Positions 1-9,341 of a DNA stretch of 64,000 bases are shown in pieces; the first letter of the stretch is position 1; each line of letters opens with the position of its first letter. The DNA comes from Flavobacterium sp. CG_23.5. GTDB taxonomy: Bacteria > Bacteroidota > Bacteroidia > Flavobacteriales > Flavobacteriaceae. The translations under genes were made by a program, and so were the position numbers. The notes under the pieces were generated by a model. That model did no database searches. It was not told the DNA's origin and saw nothing but the letters and a program-made list of their open reading frames with translations. The stretch is from positions 705,001 through 769,000 of the forward strand of contig NZ_JAGGNA010000001.1 of NCBI RefSeq assembly GCF_017875765.1, in the 5' to 3' direction.

Positions 1-2
1 AT

Positions 3-614
3 GCAAAATATTTTAATTCAAAAACGGAAGTTACTAATCATTTTGGTTTCACCTCTGATTTACAAATCTCAAGTGAATTTGGGAAAATTTCAGGCGAATT
101 GGAATATAGAAAGCTTTTTGAAAACAATCTTCAGATTAATTTGAGAATGTACGCCGGTAGTTTTTTGTATAATAAAACGGATTCTGATTTTTATAGTTTT
201 GCACTTGACAGACCCACGGATTATCTATTTGATTACAATTATTACGGCCGATCTGAAAAGGCAGGTCTTTTTAGTCAACAATTCATATTAGCCGAAGGAG
301 GATTCAAATCCAAACTAGCTGCTCCATATGCCAATCAATGGATTACAACGGTAAACGGAAGTTTTAATATCTGGAATTGGATTGAAATTTATGGTGATGT
401 AGGTGTAGTTAAAAATAAGTTTCAGAACGGCAAATTTGTTTATGATTCTGGTATTCGTCTCAACTTGGTCACCGATTATTTTGAATTGTTTTTTCCTGTA
501 TATTCTAATAATGGATGGGAAATAGGACAAAATAATTATAATGAAAAAATAAGATTTTTAGTTACTTTATCACCAAAAACATTAATCAATATTTTTAATC
601 GAAAATGGTTTTAA
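3..614 (+). CDS. C-terminal part of probable M1-family metallopeptidase with outer-membrane-like C-terminus (partial)
   Basis: The frame is open from base 3, so this is the 3' end of a gene that begins outside the window; the internal ATG at 99 is not the start. The visible ~203 residues alternate hydrophobic and aromatic residues in beta-strand fashion (for example FFPVYSNNGWEIG) and end in the sequence NRKWF. From memory, large flavobacterial M1-type metallopeptidases end in a similar barrel-like domain with a comparable FPVYSN...WEIGQ segment and a terminal KWF, and are often found next to the E1 gene that follows here. No catalytic HEXXH is visible because that part lies upstream. The barrel-like character is seen directly; the family name is an inference. 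Confidence 0.5.
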   Translation, partial: AKYFNSKTEVTNHFGFTSDLQISSEFGKISGELEYRKLFENNLQINLRMYAGSFLYNKTDSDFYSFALDRPTDYLFDYNYYGRSEKAGLFSQQFILAEGGFKSKLAAPYANQWITTVNGSFNIWNWIEIYGDVGVVKNKFQNGKFVYDSGIRLNLVTDYFELFFPVYSNNGWEIGQNNYNEKIRFLVTLSPKTLINIFNRKWF

Positions 615-767
615 TTCATTACAAATACCATTTATATTTACATTATTACTAAAAAAATAGTTATTTAAGTACTTATAATTAAAAAAGAGCCCCTTTTTTA
701 TCCAAATATATTGCAATAATTTAATTATATTTTTTTCAATGAATTATGAAAATAGCTAGTTTTTAAT

Positions 768-775
768 TAAATTTG
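768..775 (+). promoter_or_regulatory. minus-7 box TAAATTTG for the E1 gene
   Basis: TAAATTTG matches the Bacteroidota minus-7 consensus TAnnTTTG and lies 25 bp before the ATG at 801. A clear TTTG minus-33 box is not evident, so the call rests on the minus-7 match and its position. Confidence 0.4.
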
Positions 776-800
776 CCTCACAAAGTTATACTTTTCAATT

Positions 801-3209
801 ATGATAAAAGAAAAAATCAATTCTACATTGACATTTGAAGATTTCAAAACCGAAGTATTAAATGACTATCGAATAGCCACAATAAGCAGGGAATGTAGTC
901 TATTAGGACGTAAGGAAGTATTAACTGGAAAAGCAAAATTTGGGATCTTTGGAGACGGAAAAGAAGTTCCACAATTGGCAATGGCCAAAGCTTTCAAAGA
1001 CGGTGATTTTCGCTCTGGATATTATCGCGACCAAACTTTTATGATGGCCATTGGTGAATTAACCGTGCAACAATTTTTTGCCGGATTGTATGGTCACACT
1101 GATATTGAACAAGAACCGATGTCAGCAGGAAGACAAATGGGCGGTCACTTTGCCACTCACAGTTTAAATGAAGACGGATCTTGGAAAGATTTAACGAAAC
1201 AAAAAAATTCAAGCGCTGATATATCTCCTACTGCCGGGCAAATGCCTCGATTATTGGGACTTGCACAAGCTTCAAAGATATACAGACAGGTTTCAGGAAT
1301 ACCCAATGCAACTAATTTCTCTAATGGAGGTAATGAAATTGCCTGGGGAACTATTGGAAATGCAAGTACATCTGAAGGTTTATTTTTTGAGACCATAAAT
1401 GCTGCGGGTGTTTTACAAGTGCCTATGGTTATGAGTGTTTGGGATGATGAATACGGTATTTCGGTACATGCAAAACATCAAACTACTAAAGAAAATATTT
1501 CTGAAATTTTAAAAGGATACCAAAAAGAAGAAGATACTAACGGGTTTGAAATACTGAGAGTAAAAGGTTGGGACTATGTTGATCTAGTTGCTACTTATGA
1601 AAAAGCAGCTCTCATATCAAGAGAAAATCACGTTCCAGTTTTGATTCATGTAAATGAGCTCACTCAACCACAAGGACATTCTAGTTCTGGTTCTCATGAA
1701 AGATATAAAGACGCAGCCCGATTAGCGTGGGAAAGAGATTTTGATTGTCTTCGCCAAATGAAACTATGGATGATTGCTATTAATATTGCCTCTCCAGAAG
1801 AAATTGAAGCTATTGACCAAGAAGCCAAAAAACAAGTAATGGAAGGGAAGAAAGCGGCTTGGAGCGCCTTTTTGAATCCTATTATTGAAGAACAAAAAGA
1901 ACTGATTTCTTTGCTACAAAAAATAGCGGAAACTAGCAAAAATAAAGAAACAATCTTAAATTTCATTTCTGAATTAAGCAGCAATAAATCTCCTTTGAAA
2001 AAAGAGATTCTTGTTGCAGCCAGAAAAACATTACGATTAGTAATGAATGAAAACGGAAAAGAGGAATTGTCTCAATGGATACTATCGTATACTAAAAAAA
2101 CTCAACCAAATTTCAGCAGCAACTTATTTTCTGAAACTGATTTGAATGTGTTTTCAGTTGAAAAAGTTTTACCCCAATATTCCGAAAATGCCACAGAAGA
2201 CACTGATGGACGAATGATATTGCGTGATAATTTTGATGCTATCTTTACCAAATATCCTGAGACTTTGATTTTTGGTGAGGATGCAGGAAATATTGGTGAT
2301 GTAAACCAAGGTTTAGAAGGAATGCAGGAAAAATATGGAGAACTTCGTGTAGCCGATGTAGGAATTCGTGAAGCAACTATTATTGGTCAAGGTATTGGAA
2401 TGGCATTGCGTGGCTTACGCCCAATTGCTGAAATTCAATATTTAGATTATTTATTGTATGCAATCCAAATCATGAGTGATGATTTAGCCACCTTAAGATA
2501 TCGTACGGTAGGAAAACAAAAAGCTCCACTAATTATACGCACACGTGGCCATCGTTTAGAAGGAATCTGGCATTCTGGATCTCCTATGGGAATGATCATA
2601 AACGCCATCAGAGGAATACATGTGTTAGTACCTAGAAACATGACACAAGCAGCAGGTTTCTACAATTCTTTATTGGAATGTGACGAACCAGCTTTAGTGA
2701 TCGAATGTTTGAATGGCTACCGATTAAAAGAAAAAATGCCTTTGAACTATGGTGAATTTAAAACCCCAATTGGCGTTGTTGAAACGTTGAAAGAAGGAAC
2801 AGATATAACCTTGGTTTCGTATGGTTCCACTTTGAGATTGGTACAACAAGCGGCCAAAGAATTGCTTGAAGTAGGTATTGATTGTGAGATTATAGATTTA
2901 CAGTCTTTATTACCATTTGATATTAATAAAGATTTAGTGAAAAGTATCATCAAAACGAATCGTCTCTTAGTAATTGACGAGGATGTTCCAGGCGGAGCTT
3001 CAGCTTATATCTTGCAACAAATTATCGAGCAACAGGATGGTTATAATTATTTAGACAGTAAACCGCAAACTTTAACTTCAAAAGCACACAGACCTGCTTA
3101 TGGAACAGATGGTGATTATTTCTCTAAACCTTCAACTGAGGACATTTTCGAAAAAGTCTATGCTATGATGAACGAGGTAAATCCGACTAAATATCCGAAT
3201 TTATATTAA
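801..3209 (+). CDS. fused alpha/beta E1 component of a 2-oxoacid (branched-chain type) dehydrogenase
   Basis: Thiamine-diphosphate-dependent E1 enzyme that would decarboxylate a 2-oxoacid and pass the acyl group to the lipoyl domain of an E2. Residues ~20-400 form the alpha-like half, with the cofactor-binding region around GNASTSEG (186-193) and DDEYGIS (215-221). Residues ~465-800 form the beta-like half, with the transketolase pyrimidine-binding segment FGEDAGNIGDVNQG and the transketolase C-terminal domain. The 802-residue length fits the single-chain E1 form common in Flavobacteriaceae rather than separate subunits. It is monocistronic: a promoter box lies at 768 and a strong terminator at 3228. 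Substrate specificity cannot be read from sequence alone; branched-chain 2-oxoacids are the usual annotation. Confidence 0.85.
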   Translation: MIKEKINSTLTFEDFKTEVLNDYRIATISRECSLLGRKEVLTGKAKFGIFGDGKEVPQLAMAKAFKDGDFRSGYYRDQTFMMAIGELTVQQFFAGLYGHTDIEQEPMSAGRQMGGHFATHSLNEDGSWKDLTKQKNSSADISPTAGQMPRLLGLAQASKIYRQVSGIPNATNFSNGGNEIAWGTIGNASTSEGLFFETINAAGVLQVPMVMSVWDDEYGISVHAKHQTTKENISEILKGYQKEEDTNGFEILRVKGWDYVDLVATYEKAALISRENHVPVLIHVNELTQPQGHSSSGSHERYKDAARLAWERDFDCLRQMKLWMIAINIASPEEIEAIDQEAKKQVMEGKKAAWSAFLNPIIEEQKELISLLQKIAETSKNKETILNFISELSSNKSPLKKEILVAARKTLRLVMNENGKEELSQWILSYTKKTQPNFSSNLFSETDLNVFSVEKVLPQYSENATEDTDGRMILRDNFDAIFTKYPETLIFGEDAGNIGDVNQGLEGMQEKYGELRVADVGIREATIIGQGIGMALRGLRPIAEIQYLDYLLYAIQIMSDDLATLRYRTVGKQKAPLIIRTRGHRLEGIWHSGSPMGMIINAIRGIHVLVPRNMTQAAGFYNSLLECDEPALVIECLNGYRLKEKMPLNYGEFKTPIGVVETLKEGTDITLVSYGSTLRLVQQAAKELLEVGIDCEIIDLQSLLPFDINKDLVKSIIKTNRLLVIDEDVPGGASAYILQQIIEQQDGYNYLDSKPQTLTSKAHRPAYGTDGDYFSKPSTEDIFEKVYAMMNEVNPTKYPNLY

Positions 3210-3227
3210 AGAAAATAAAATTTTTCT

Positions 3228-3262
3228 AAATCCCAACTTTTATAAAGTTGGGATTTTTTTTA
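3228..3262 (+). terminator. Rho-independent terminator after the E1 gene
   Basis: Perfect 10-bp stem (TCCCAACTTT / AAAGTTGGGA) with a 3-nt loop, extended by A-T pairs and followed by a run of T, 19 bp after the stop codon. Confidence 0.9.
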
Positions 3263-4150
3263 TCTATCAATCTACTATTTTTCCAAGTTACATAGCTACA
3301 AGCATCAACCTAAAATAACCACCAACAGTCTAGATTTCAAATCAGTAAATAGATTTTTTTACTGTTATAAAAAGATAGAAACTACAAATAATTCTAATAA
3401 AATGATTAAAGTTTTTATTGAATATATAGAACCGGTATAAAGTCCTCATGGCTATATATATATATAAAGGAAAATGATTGTTTTGATATTCTTCTTACTC
3501 ATGGTAATAGTTAAAGAGGAAAAATGTTGATAATTTTAGTACCGTTGTTACAATTAAAAAACACTAGTATTTTTTAATGAAGTAATCTAAAAAGCCAATC
3601 TAAAGTGAATTTATTGGCTATTTTAATTCCAACTAAGGAATAGCATTAAAAGAAAATAATACGAACTATGTTAAGAGCTTACGAAAAAGTAATAGTCTTT
3701 TCATTTTTATTTTAAAGTCCATATAAATAATAGAAAAATAACGTTTTATCATGTATTTCTTATAACGATTTACAAAAGTTACCGGCCTCAAAACTCCATA
3801 CCGCAACCTTTCGTTTTAACGTTTTAATGCAAACCTTAAAATTGCTAATTAACTGAAAACCAATCTTGTAATTACATAGACGTTTTCGAGATTTAATAAT
3901 AAATAATTACTCGTTAAAATTTGCGAATTAATTAATATTGCTGCTTTTTTCTTTTAACATTTAATTACGAAAAAAGGAAAGGACTTAGTGCTAATTTTAT
4001 GGAACTCAATTTAATCCGTAAAAAAGCTGATTAAAAACTTCGGAATAGATACTGTATTTCTAATTATTACAAATCACAGTATCTGTTTCTACTTATTATA
4101 TCTCAGTAAAAGGACGATTAAATCTTTTTTAACAAATTAAAAATAAATTT
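3263..4150 (+). other. gene-free stretch, 888 bp
   Basis: Very AT-rich, with stops in all frames and no recognisable protein remnant. It contains a short TA run near 3457 and one isolated GTGAAT (3605) that lacks the companion boxes of the promoter element found elsewhere in the window. No convincing promoter was found for the downstream dehydrogenase. Confidence 0.5.
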
Positions 4151-5515
4151 ATGTCTATTCAAACAACAAATCCTGCAACAAACAAAGTTGTAAAATCATT
4201 CAACGAAATGACTGATGAGCAAATTGAAGCTGCACTTCAAAAGTCAAATAACACTTTTCAAGAATGGAAAAAAACTTCTTACGGAGATCGAGCTAAACTA
4301 TTACGTAAAGTAGCCTCGCTAATGCGGAAACGAAAAAGCGACTTAGCCAAGTTAATTACTCTTGAAATGGGGAAAATTATTTCACAAGCGGAATGGGAAA
4401 TTGATTTAAGCGCAGATATATTGGACTATTATGCAGATAATGGTGCTGAATTTCTTGCCGATAAAAAATTAAACCCTGAATCAGGCGAAGCGTTTATTCG
4501 CAGTAGCGCGATAGGTGTTTTATTTGGTGTGATGCCTTGGAACTTTCCATTTTATCAGGTAGTACGATTTGCCGCTCCAAATATAATGGTAGGAAATACA
4601 ATTTTATTAAAACATGCATCTATAGTGCCTCAATGTGCTATTGCAATTGAAGATTTATTTACAGAAGCTAAAGCTCCAGAAGGACTTTACATAAATTTAT
4701 TGATTTCAGGAAAGCGAAGTACAGCATTAGTAAGTGATCAAAGAATCAAGGGAGTTTCATTAACTGGAAGCGAAGGTGCCGGTTCAAGTATTGCTGAAGC
4801 TGCAGGAAAACATTTAAAAAACTCAGTTCTTGAATTAGGTGGTAGCGATGCCTTTATTGTACTGGAAGACGCTGACATCGATACCGCTGTAGAAATGGCT
4901 ATTGCAGGAAGAATGAACAATAATGGTCAAAGCTGTATAGCTTCAAAAAGATTTATTGCAGTAGCATCCATAGCCGATGAGTTTTTAGAAAAATTTACTA
5001 AAAAAGTCGCTGCCCTTAAAGTTGGAGACCCAATGGATCCAAATACACAAGTAGGACCCCTTAGCAGCGAAGAAGCTTTAGTAAATATATTGGAACAGGT
5101 TAAAAGATTTGAGAAAGCAGGTGCGAAAATTTTAGTGGGTGGTAAAAGGGCTTCTGATGCTGGTGCCTTTATGCAACCTACAATTTTAACTAATTTAAAA
5201 CGGGGAGTGCCTACTTTTCAAGAAGAATTGTTTGGCCCCGTAGCCTCATTCTATAAAGTCGAAAATGAAGAAGAAGCAATAGACCTTGCAAATGATTCGC
5301 CTTTTGGCTTAGGAGGATCTATTTATACAAAAGATATAAAACGAGCCGTAAAAATAGCCGATAAGATTGATAGCGGTATGATTTTCATCAATCACCCTAC
5401 TTCAACACAACCGGATTTACCTTTTGGAGGAACTAAAGGATCAGGGTACGGACGTGAATTATCTGAGCTAGGAATTAGTGAGTTTGTAAATAAAAAACTT
5501 ATTAGAGTAATCTAA
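4151..5515 (+). CDS. NAD(P)-dependent succinate-semialdehyde dehydrogenase family protein (copy 1)
   Basis: Aldehyde dehydrogenase superfamily, short succinate-semialdehyde dehydrogenase type, 454 residues. Catalytic Cys262 lies in NNGQSCIAS and the general-base Glu228 in LELGGSD. The substrate-domain motif PWNFPFYQ (129-136) and the cofactor-region motif LTGSEGAG (204-211) are intact. It would oxidise a semialdehyde to the acid in the cytoplasm. A close paralogue of 460 residues is encoded at 30684-32066, and both are followed by an NADP-dependent oxidoreductase gene, so the pair looks duplicated. Here the partner (5625-6190) is dead, while this gene keeps all its catalytic residues. The physiological substrate is unknown; a role in aldehyde detoxification under stress is an inference. 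Confidence 0.85.
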   Translation: MSIQTTNPATNKVVKSFNEMTDEQIEAALQKSNNTFQEWKKTSYGDRAKLLRKVASLMRKRKSDLAKLITLEMGKIISQAEWEIDLSADILDYYADNGAEFLADKKLNPESGEAFIRSSAIGVLFGVMPWNFPFYQVVRFAAPNIMVGNTILLKHASIVPQCAIAIEDLFTEAKAPEGLYINLLISGKRSTALVSDQRIKGVSLTGSEGAGSSIAEAAGKHLKNSVLELGGSDAFIVLEDADIDTAVEMAIAGRMNNNGQSCIASKRFIAVASIADEFLEKFTKKVAALKVGDPMDPNTQVGPLSSEEALVNILEQVKRFEKAGAKILVGGKRASDAGAFMQPTILTNLKRGVPTFQEELFGPVASFYKVENEEEAIDLANDSPFGLGGSIYTKDIKRAVKIADKIDSGMIFINHPTSTQPDLPFGGTKGSGYGRELSELGISEFVNKKLIRVI

Positions 5516-5624
5516 TAGGATTGCTCTATTTAAAATATGTTTTATAACTTTTAAATAGAGCGATATTTTTTCTGTTTATATTAAATGCGTGTTTCATCTA
5601 TACAATATTTTAAATTACAAAAAT

Positions 5625-6190
5625 ATGACAACAAGGCAAATTATTATGGAAGCAAGACCTAACGGAACAGTCTTAATTAAGAATTTTAAAATTGAAAATA
5701 CCACCTTAAATAAAAAAGATGCTGGGGAAGTATTATTAAAAGGAAAATGTTAATTAGTAGATCCTTATATGCGTGGTCGAATGAATAATGCCAAATAATA
5801 TGTTGAACCTTTTAAAATATTTGAACATCTGGAAGGTCGTGCAGTTGCAATTGTGATAGAGAGCAAATGAGATAAATTTAAAATAGGTGATACAATGGTA
5901 GGGAGATTTCAATGGAAGGAAACTTTTATGTCAAAAGATGATATGATACAAAAGGTCGATAAAAATGTTCCTGAGTTGAGTTACTACTTAAGTATATTAG
6001 GCATGACCGATTTAATTGCTTATTTTGGTTTGATGGATTTCCTGAAGGGATGAAGCAGTTATCCACATGGGTCAAAGAAGGAAAACTAAAATTTACGCGA
6101 ACAATTGTGAATGGATTTGACCAATTACCCACCGCATTTCTAGGTTTAATTGAAGGTAATAACAACAGTATAATGATTGTCAAAGCTTAA
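5625..6190 (+). pseudogene. decayed NADP-dependent oxidoreductase (MDR family) pseudogene
   Basis: Aligns along its length with the intact 332-residue gene at 32160-33158: the start resembles MTTRQIIMEARPNGT, then VDPYMRGRMNNAK, LGMTDLIAYFGLM, and finally VKEGKLKFTRTIVNGFDQLP ending in IVKA. In-frame stops interrupt it after GKC (near 5751), after NAK (near 5797) and after ESK (near 5866). Near 6035 about 430 bp that would encode the Rossmann cofactor domain are missing, and the reading frame changes across that junction. The remains therefore cannot make an active enzyme. It sits ~110 bp behind semialdehyde dehydrogenase copy 1, the same order as the intact pair at 30.7-33.2 kb. Confidence 0.9.
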
Positions 6191-6745
6191 TTTTGAAAGT
6201 AAAAATAAAAGAAAGAAGTCGTTAGCTTCATTATATTGCAACTTCTAGACGCTTTTTTTTAATTTATTTTCACAATCCAATCGCTTTAACTCAAGGAAAA
6301 TTCTTCCAATAAAGACAATGAAAAAATTAGGCCATCTAAAGTCTATAAAAATTATAAAACAATTTTCGGTAAAGGCGAAAAAATTTGCAAAATAAGTTAT
6401 TTCACAAATGGCTATTATAAGAAAAGTATTAAATTATATAGTGTCGTTAATTATAATATATCTAGACGTTTAAGAACTCTAAAAAAAGTAGAATTAATCA
6501 AATTTATACAATACAAAATTATCATCTTGAGCTTAAAAAAATAGTTATAAACTTTTCCTAACCGTTACTTAAAAACTTGCTATTACTTTAAACTGGACAA
6601 TATGCAATTTTTAAGCCTTTTACAAATAATGAAAAGACCTTGTTCAAAGTCAAGCAAATTTTGATTTTAATGAATTGTTATTTTTTTATAATTCTTAAAA
6701 CAATACTTTATCAATAAAATATTAATTTAACCAAAAATAGAAATT
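6191..6745 (+). other. gene-free stretch with one unexplained open frame
   Basis: No start-codon ORF of useful length. A stop-free frame runs from about 6290 to 6561 without any ATG, GTG or TTG near its beginning. It reads as lysine- and tyrosine-rich sequence including GKGEKICKISYFTNGYYKKS, which vaguely resembles the NG-repeat style of YwqK/MORN-like proteins. It may be a gene remnant or simply chance in AT-rich DNA. No promoter of the ten-copy family is present. Confidence 0.3.
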
Positions 6746-7039
6746 ATGGAAAAATATGCATTATTAGCACGATTAGAAGCTAAACCTGGAAAAGAAAATG
6801 AAGTTGCTGCATTTTTAAAAAGTGCATTACCATTGGTTTTAGACGAACCAGACACTGTAAACTGGTATGGCTGGCAAATAGGAACTTCCACATTTGGAAT
6901 TTTTGATACATTTGAAACTGAAGCTGGCAGAAAAGCGCATCTAGCAGGTAAAATTGCAGAAGCTTTAATGGCAAATGCGGGTACCTTACTATCCAAAGAT
7001 CCTGTTATTGAATTTTTAGAATTATTGGCCGTAAAATAA
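6746..7039 (+). CDS. antibiotic biosynthesis monooxygenase (ABM) domain protein
   Basis: A single ABM-type ferredoxin-like domain of 97 residues. The opening strand YALLARLEAKPGKENEVAAFL followed by the helix and the WYGWQIGTSTFGIFDTFE strand is typical of small dimeric putative quinol monooxygenases. Members act in the cytoplasm on quinones or serve as electron-transfer or stress proteins; the substrate here cannot be inferred. The gene is monocistronic, with a strong terminator 90 bp downstream and an insertion sequence beyond it. Confidence 0.75.
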   Translation: MEKYALLARLEAKPGKENEVAAFLKSALPLVLDEPDTVNWYGWQIGTSTFGIFDTFETEAGRKAHLAGKIAEALMANAGTLLSKDPVIEFLELLAVK

Positions 7040-7129
7040 TCGAACAGCTATTTATTTTCTTCTAAAAAACTACAAAGTGCTCGTTTGTGAATATCACCTT
7101 TTTACTTTGAATTCAAAATTAAAAGTTAC

Positions 7130-7166
7130 AATGCCAACGTAAAATTTTTATGTTGGCATTTTTTAT
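7130..7166 (+). terminator. Rho-independent terminator after the ABM gene
   Basis: The arms AATGCCAAC (7130-7138) and GTTGGCATT (7152-7160) form a 9-bp stem, extended by a G-T and a T-A pair, with a T-rich tail. It lies 91 bp after the stop codon and 33 bp before the IS left end. Confidence 0.85.
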
Positions 7167-7189
7167 TTTAAATTTAGAGCTTATTAGAA

Positions 7190-7198
7190 TATTAAATT
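7190..7198 (+). repeat. left copy of IS target-site duplication
   Basis: TATTAAATT, identical to 8652-8660 on the other side of the element. Nine bp lies within the range reported for IS4-family elements. Confidence 0.9.
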
Positions 7199-7216
7199 CA
7201 TTGTTGTCCGATAAAA

Positions 7217-7240
7217 AAGAAGCCAAATTAATGGCTTCTT
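7217..7240 (-). terminator. hairpin just inside the IS left end
   Basis: AAGAAGCC (7217-7224) pairs with GGCTTCTT (7233-7240) around an 8-nt loop. On the minus strand the hairpin is followed by a run of six T, the form of a Rho-independent terminator. On the plus strand it lies between outside promoters and the transposase start, where such hairpins can limit impinging transcription. Confidence 0.5.
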
Positions 7241-7279
7241 AAAATAATCGTAATTTAGAGTTGCAAAATTCAAATAACG

Positions 7280-8500
7280 ATGGGTAAAAATAAGTATTTT
7301 TCGAGTAAATCTGTTTTCGGACAGCTGATTTCTTTAATAGATGATTCGATGATTAGCAAAGCAGTTAAAAAGTATGATTCAGATAGGTATGTCAAACATT
7401 TCAAATGCAAGGATCATTTGTTTAGTATGGTTTTTTGCTGTTTAGAAAAGTGTAATTCATTGCGTGAGGTTTCTGGGGGAATGGTAGGTTTATCAGGTAA
7501 AGAGGAAACAGTTCGAATTAATCATCTTCCCAAAAAGAGTACTTTGGCAGACGCAAACAAGGGTAGAAAAGTAGAATTTTTTCAAGAAATTTATAACAAT
7601 CTGCTCGAGAAACATAGCTTTGTTTTATCGGACAGTCGAATTGAGATAGCCTTAGGGAAAAAGATTAAAATTGTTGACAGCACCACAATAAGCCTGTTTA
7701 AAGACATCTTAAAGTGTGTTGGAAGAAAGTCTGCTGACGGAAAAAGCAAGGGCGGAATCAAGTCGCATACTGTGATAAATGCCGATGAAAAAGTTCCCAA
7801 TTTAGTTTGGTTTACACCTGCAACAACTCACGACCATCAGTTTTTAGAAAAGCTAAAATGCGATGAACATACTGTTTATATATTCGATAAAGGATACATT
7901 GATTATAAGGCTTTTGCACATTTTTCCGAACAAAATACAGGTTTTGTAACTCGAATAAAAGACAATGCAAAGTACGAAGTAACCCAAAAGAATGACATTC
8001 CAGGGAACATTCACAGCGGTGTTTTATCAGACGAAATTATTGAGGTTGGAGTAAATAATGAAAGTGGTAAAACCAAATTGAAATTAAGAAAAATAAAATA
8101 CTATGACAGAGAACACAAAAGAAGCTTTGAGTTTATTAGTAATTTGTTTGAATTTAGAGCAGACACAATAGCGGCACTTTATAAAATAAGGTGGCAAATA
8201 GAATTGTTATTCAAACAAATCAAGCAAAATTTCCCGCTAAAATATTTCTTAGGAGACAATGAAAATGCTATTAAAATTCAAATTTATTGCGTCTTAATAG
8301 TAAATCTCTTATTAGGAGTTATAAAGAAAAGTCTAAAGAGACAATGGTCTTTTTCAAATTTAGTAAGTTTTTGTAGAATTCATTTATTCAACTATATTCA
8401 TCTAACTAAATTTTTAGAAAGTCCCGAAAAACAATGGAAACTCGACGGGGACGACGATGTTCAATTAGGTTTGTTTGATGATTATTTGGCTACGGGATAA
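7280..8500 (+). CDS. IS4-family DDE transposase (DUF4372-type N-terminus)
   Basis: Intact 406-residue transposase. The N-terminal ~75 residues match the DUF4372 style (FGQLISLIDDSMISKAVKKY...). The catalytic triad is readable as Asp133 (KIVDSTTISL), Asp203 (IFDKGYIDY) and Glu308. The IS4 signature Y-x2-R-x3-E-x6-K is exact: Tyr301, Arg304, Glu308 and Lys315 in YKIRWQIELLFKQIK. The gene starts 62 bp inside the left inverted repeat and ends 132 bp before the right one. It would catalyse cut-and-paste transposition of the element. No frameshift or stop is seen, so it is probably functional. Confidence 0.95.
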   Translation: MGKNKYFSSKSVFGQLISLIDDSMISKAVKKYDSDRYVKHFKCKDHLFSMVFCCLEKCNSLREVSGGMVGLSGKEETVRINHLPKKSTLADANKGRKVEFFQEIYNNLLEKHSFVLSDSRIEIALGKKIKIVDSTTISLFKDILKCVGRKSADGKSKGGIKSHTVINADEKVPNLVWFTPATTHDHQFLEKLKCDEHTVYIFDKGYIDYKAFAHFSEQNTGFVTRIKDNAKYEVTQKNDIPGNIHSGVLSDEIIEVGVNNESGKTKLKLRKIKYYDREHKRSFEFISNLFEFRADTIAALYKIRWQIELLFKQIKQNFPLKYFLGDNENAIKIQIYCVLIVNLLLGVIKKSLKRQWSFSNLVSFCRIHLFNYIHLTKFLESPEKQWKLDGDDDVQLGLFDDYLATG

Positions 8501-8651
8501 AATTCGATAAATGAAACTAAAAATTATATTTTTTCATTTATCAAATTCTCAAGACAGTACTCAAAAACAAGCTAAAGCAGGCTAAAACCTCGTGAAGTGC
8601 CAAAATAAATAGAAAAATAAACGTTCCGTGATTTTTTATCGGACAACAATG

Positions 8652-8660
8652 TATTAAATT
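8652..8660 (+). repeat. right copy of IS target-site duplication
   Basis: TATTAAATT, identical to 7190-7198. It ends six bases before the ATG at 8667. Confidence 0.9.
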
Positions 8661-8666
8661 ATAAAA

Positions 8667-9338
8667 ATGCTTGAAACTATCTTAGAAAACATTCAAAATG
8701 TAAAAGTTATTGATGAAACTATTGACTATGACAAATACATTTCTTTAGATTTATCAGTTTCGAATGCTTTTTTTTCACAACTAGAAATCGACAATTCAAA
8801 TGATTTTGAAGAATATATTGAAAAATATTTAACAGAAAAACATGCGAAAGTAGCTTTTGGTGGTTATAATGAAGTACGGAATTTATACAAAAGAAGTACT
8901 GTTTTTAATGTTCAAAAAACTGATGAACGCAATGTTCATATTGGCCTGGATTTATGGATAAAAGCAGGAACGTCAGTATTAGCGGCGCTAGATGGTGTAG
9001 TTCATAGCTTCAAATATAATATCGGTTTAGGTGATTATGGACCTACTATTATTTTAGAACACAAAATTGAAAATCATGTTTTTTACACCTTATATGGGCA
9101 TCTTTCCTTAGACAGTATTTCCAAGATTCAAAAAGGAGATATTTATAAGAAAGGTCAACAAATAGCCACTTTGGGAACGGCATTGGTAAATGGAGATTAC
9201 TCGCCTCATCTACATTTTCAAATTATAAAAAACTTATCCAATAATTTTGGCGATTATCCAGGAGTTTGCAGTAAAAATGACCTCCCATATTATTTAGAAA
9301 ACTGTCCAGATCCAAATATCTTATTAAAAATTAAATAA
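8667..9338 (+). CDS. M23-family metallopeptidase (LytM domain), no signal peptide
   Basis: The C-terminal ~140 of 223 residues form a LytM/peptidase M23 domain. The zinc-site signatures are HIGLDLW (HxxxD), YTLYGHL and SPHLHFQI (HxH). M23 enzymes usually cleave peptidoglycan cross-bridges, but no signal peptide or membrane segment is visible here, so a cytoplasmic or non-classical role is possible. In flavobacteria a similar M23 domain also occurs fused to aminotransferase proteins (from memory). The start codon lies 15 bp after the inserted IS, which probably removed or replaced the native promoter. A lipoprotein gene follows after 3 bp and is probably co-transcribed. Confidence 0.8.
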   Translation: MLETILENIQNVKVIDETIDYDKYISLDLSVSNAFFSQLEIDNSNDFEEYIEKYLTEKHAKVAFGGYNEVRNLYKRSTVFNVQKTDERNVHIGLDLWIKAGTSVLAALDGVVHSFKYNIGLGDYGPTIILEHKIENHVFYTLYGHLSLDSISKIQKGDIYKKGQQIATLGTALVNGDYSPHLHFQIIKNLSNNFGDYPGVCSKNDLPYYLENCPDPNILLKIK

Positions 9339-9341
9339 ATT

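Larger units (their letters stand above)
7199..8651 (+). mobile_element. complete IS4-family insertion sequence, 1453 bp
   Basis: Bounded by perfect 20-bp inverted repeats: left 7199-7218 (CATTGTTGTCCGATAAAAAA) and right 8632-8651 (its exact reverse complement). It is flanked by a perfect 9-bp direct duplication, TATTAAATT, at 7190-7198 and 8652-8660. It carries one intact DDE transposase gene. Perfect ends and target duplication imply a recent insertion. The right end lies 15 bp before the ATG of the M23 peptidase gene, so the element has replaced that gene's upstream region. I cannot tell from this window whether other copies exist in the genome. Confidence 0.95.

Noticed and set aside
3605..3668. 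GTGAAT in the 3263-4150 gap as an eleventh copy of the promoter element
   Set aside because: No ATATAA at +7, no TATAAC-like box at +28 and no TTTG/TTTA at +60.
6290..6561. Stop-free frame of about 90 codons treated as a gene
   Set aside because: No start codon and only a vague resemblance to YwqK-like repeats; kept as a note on the gap, not as a CDS.
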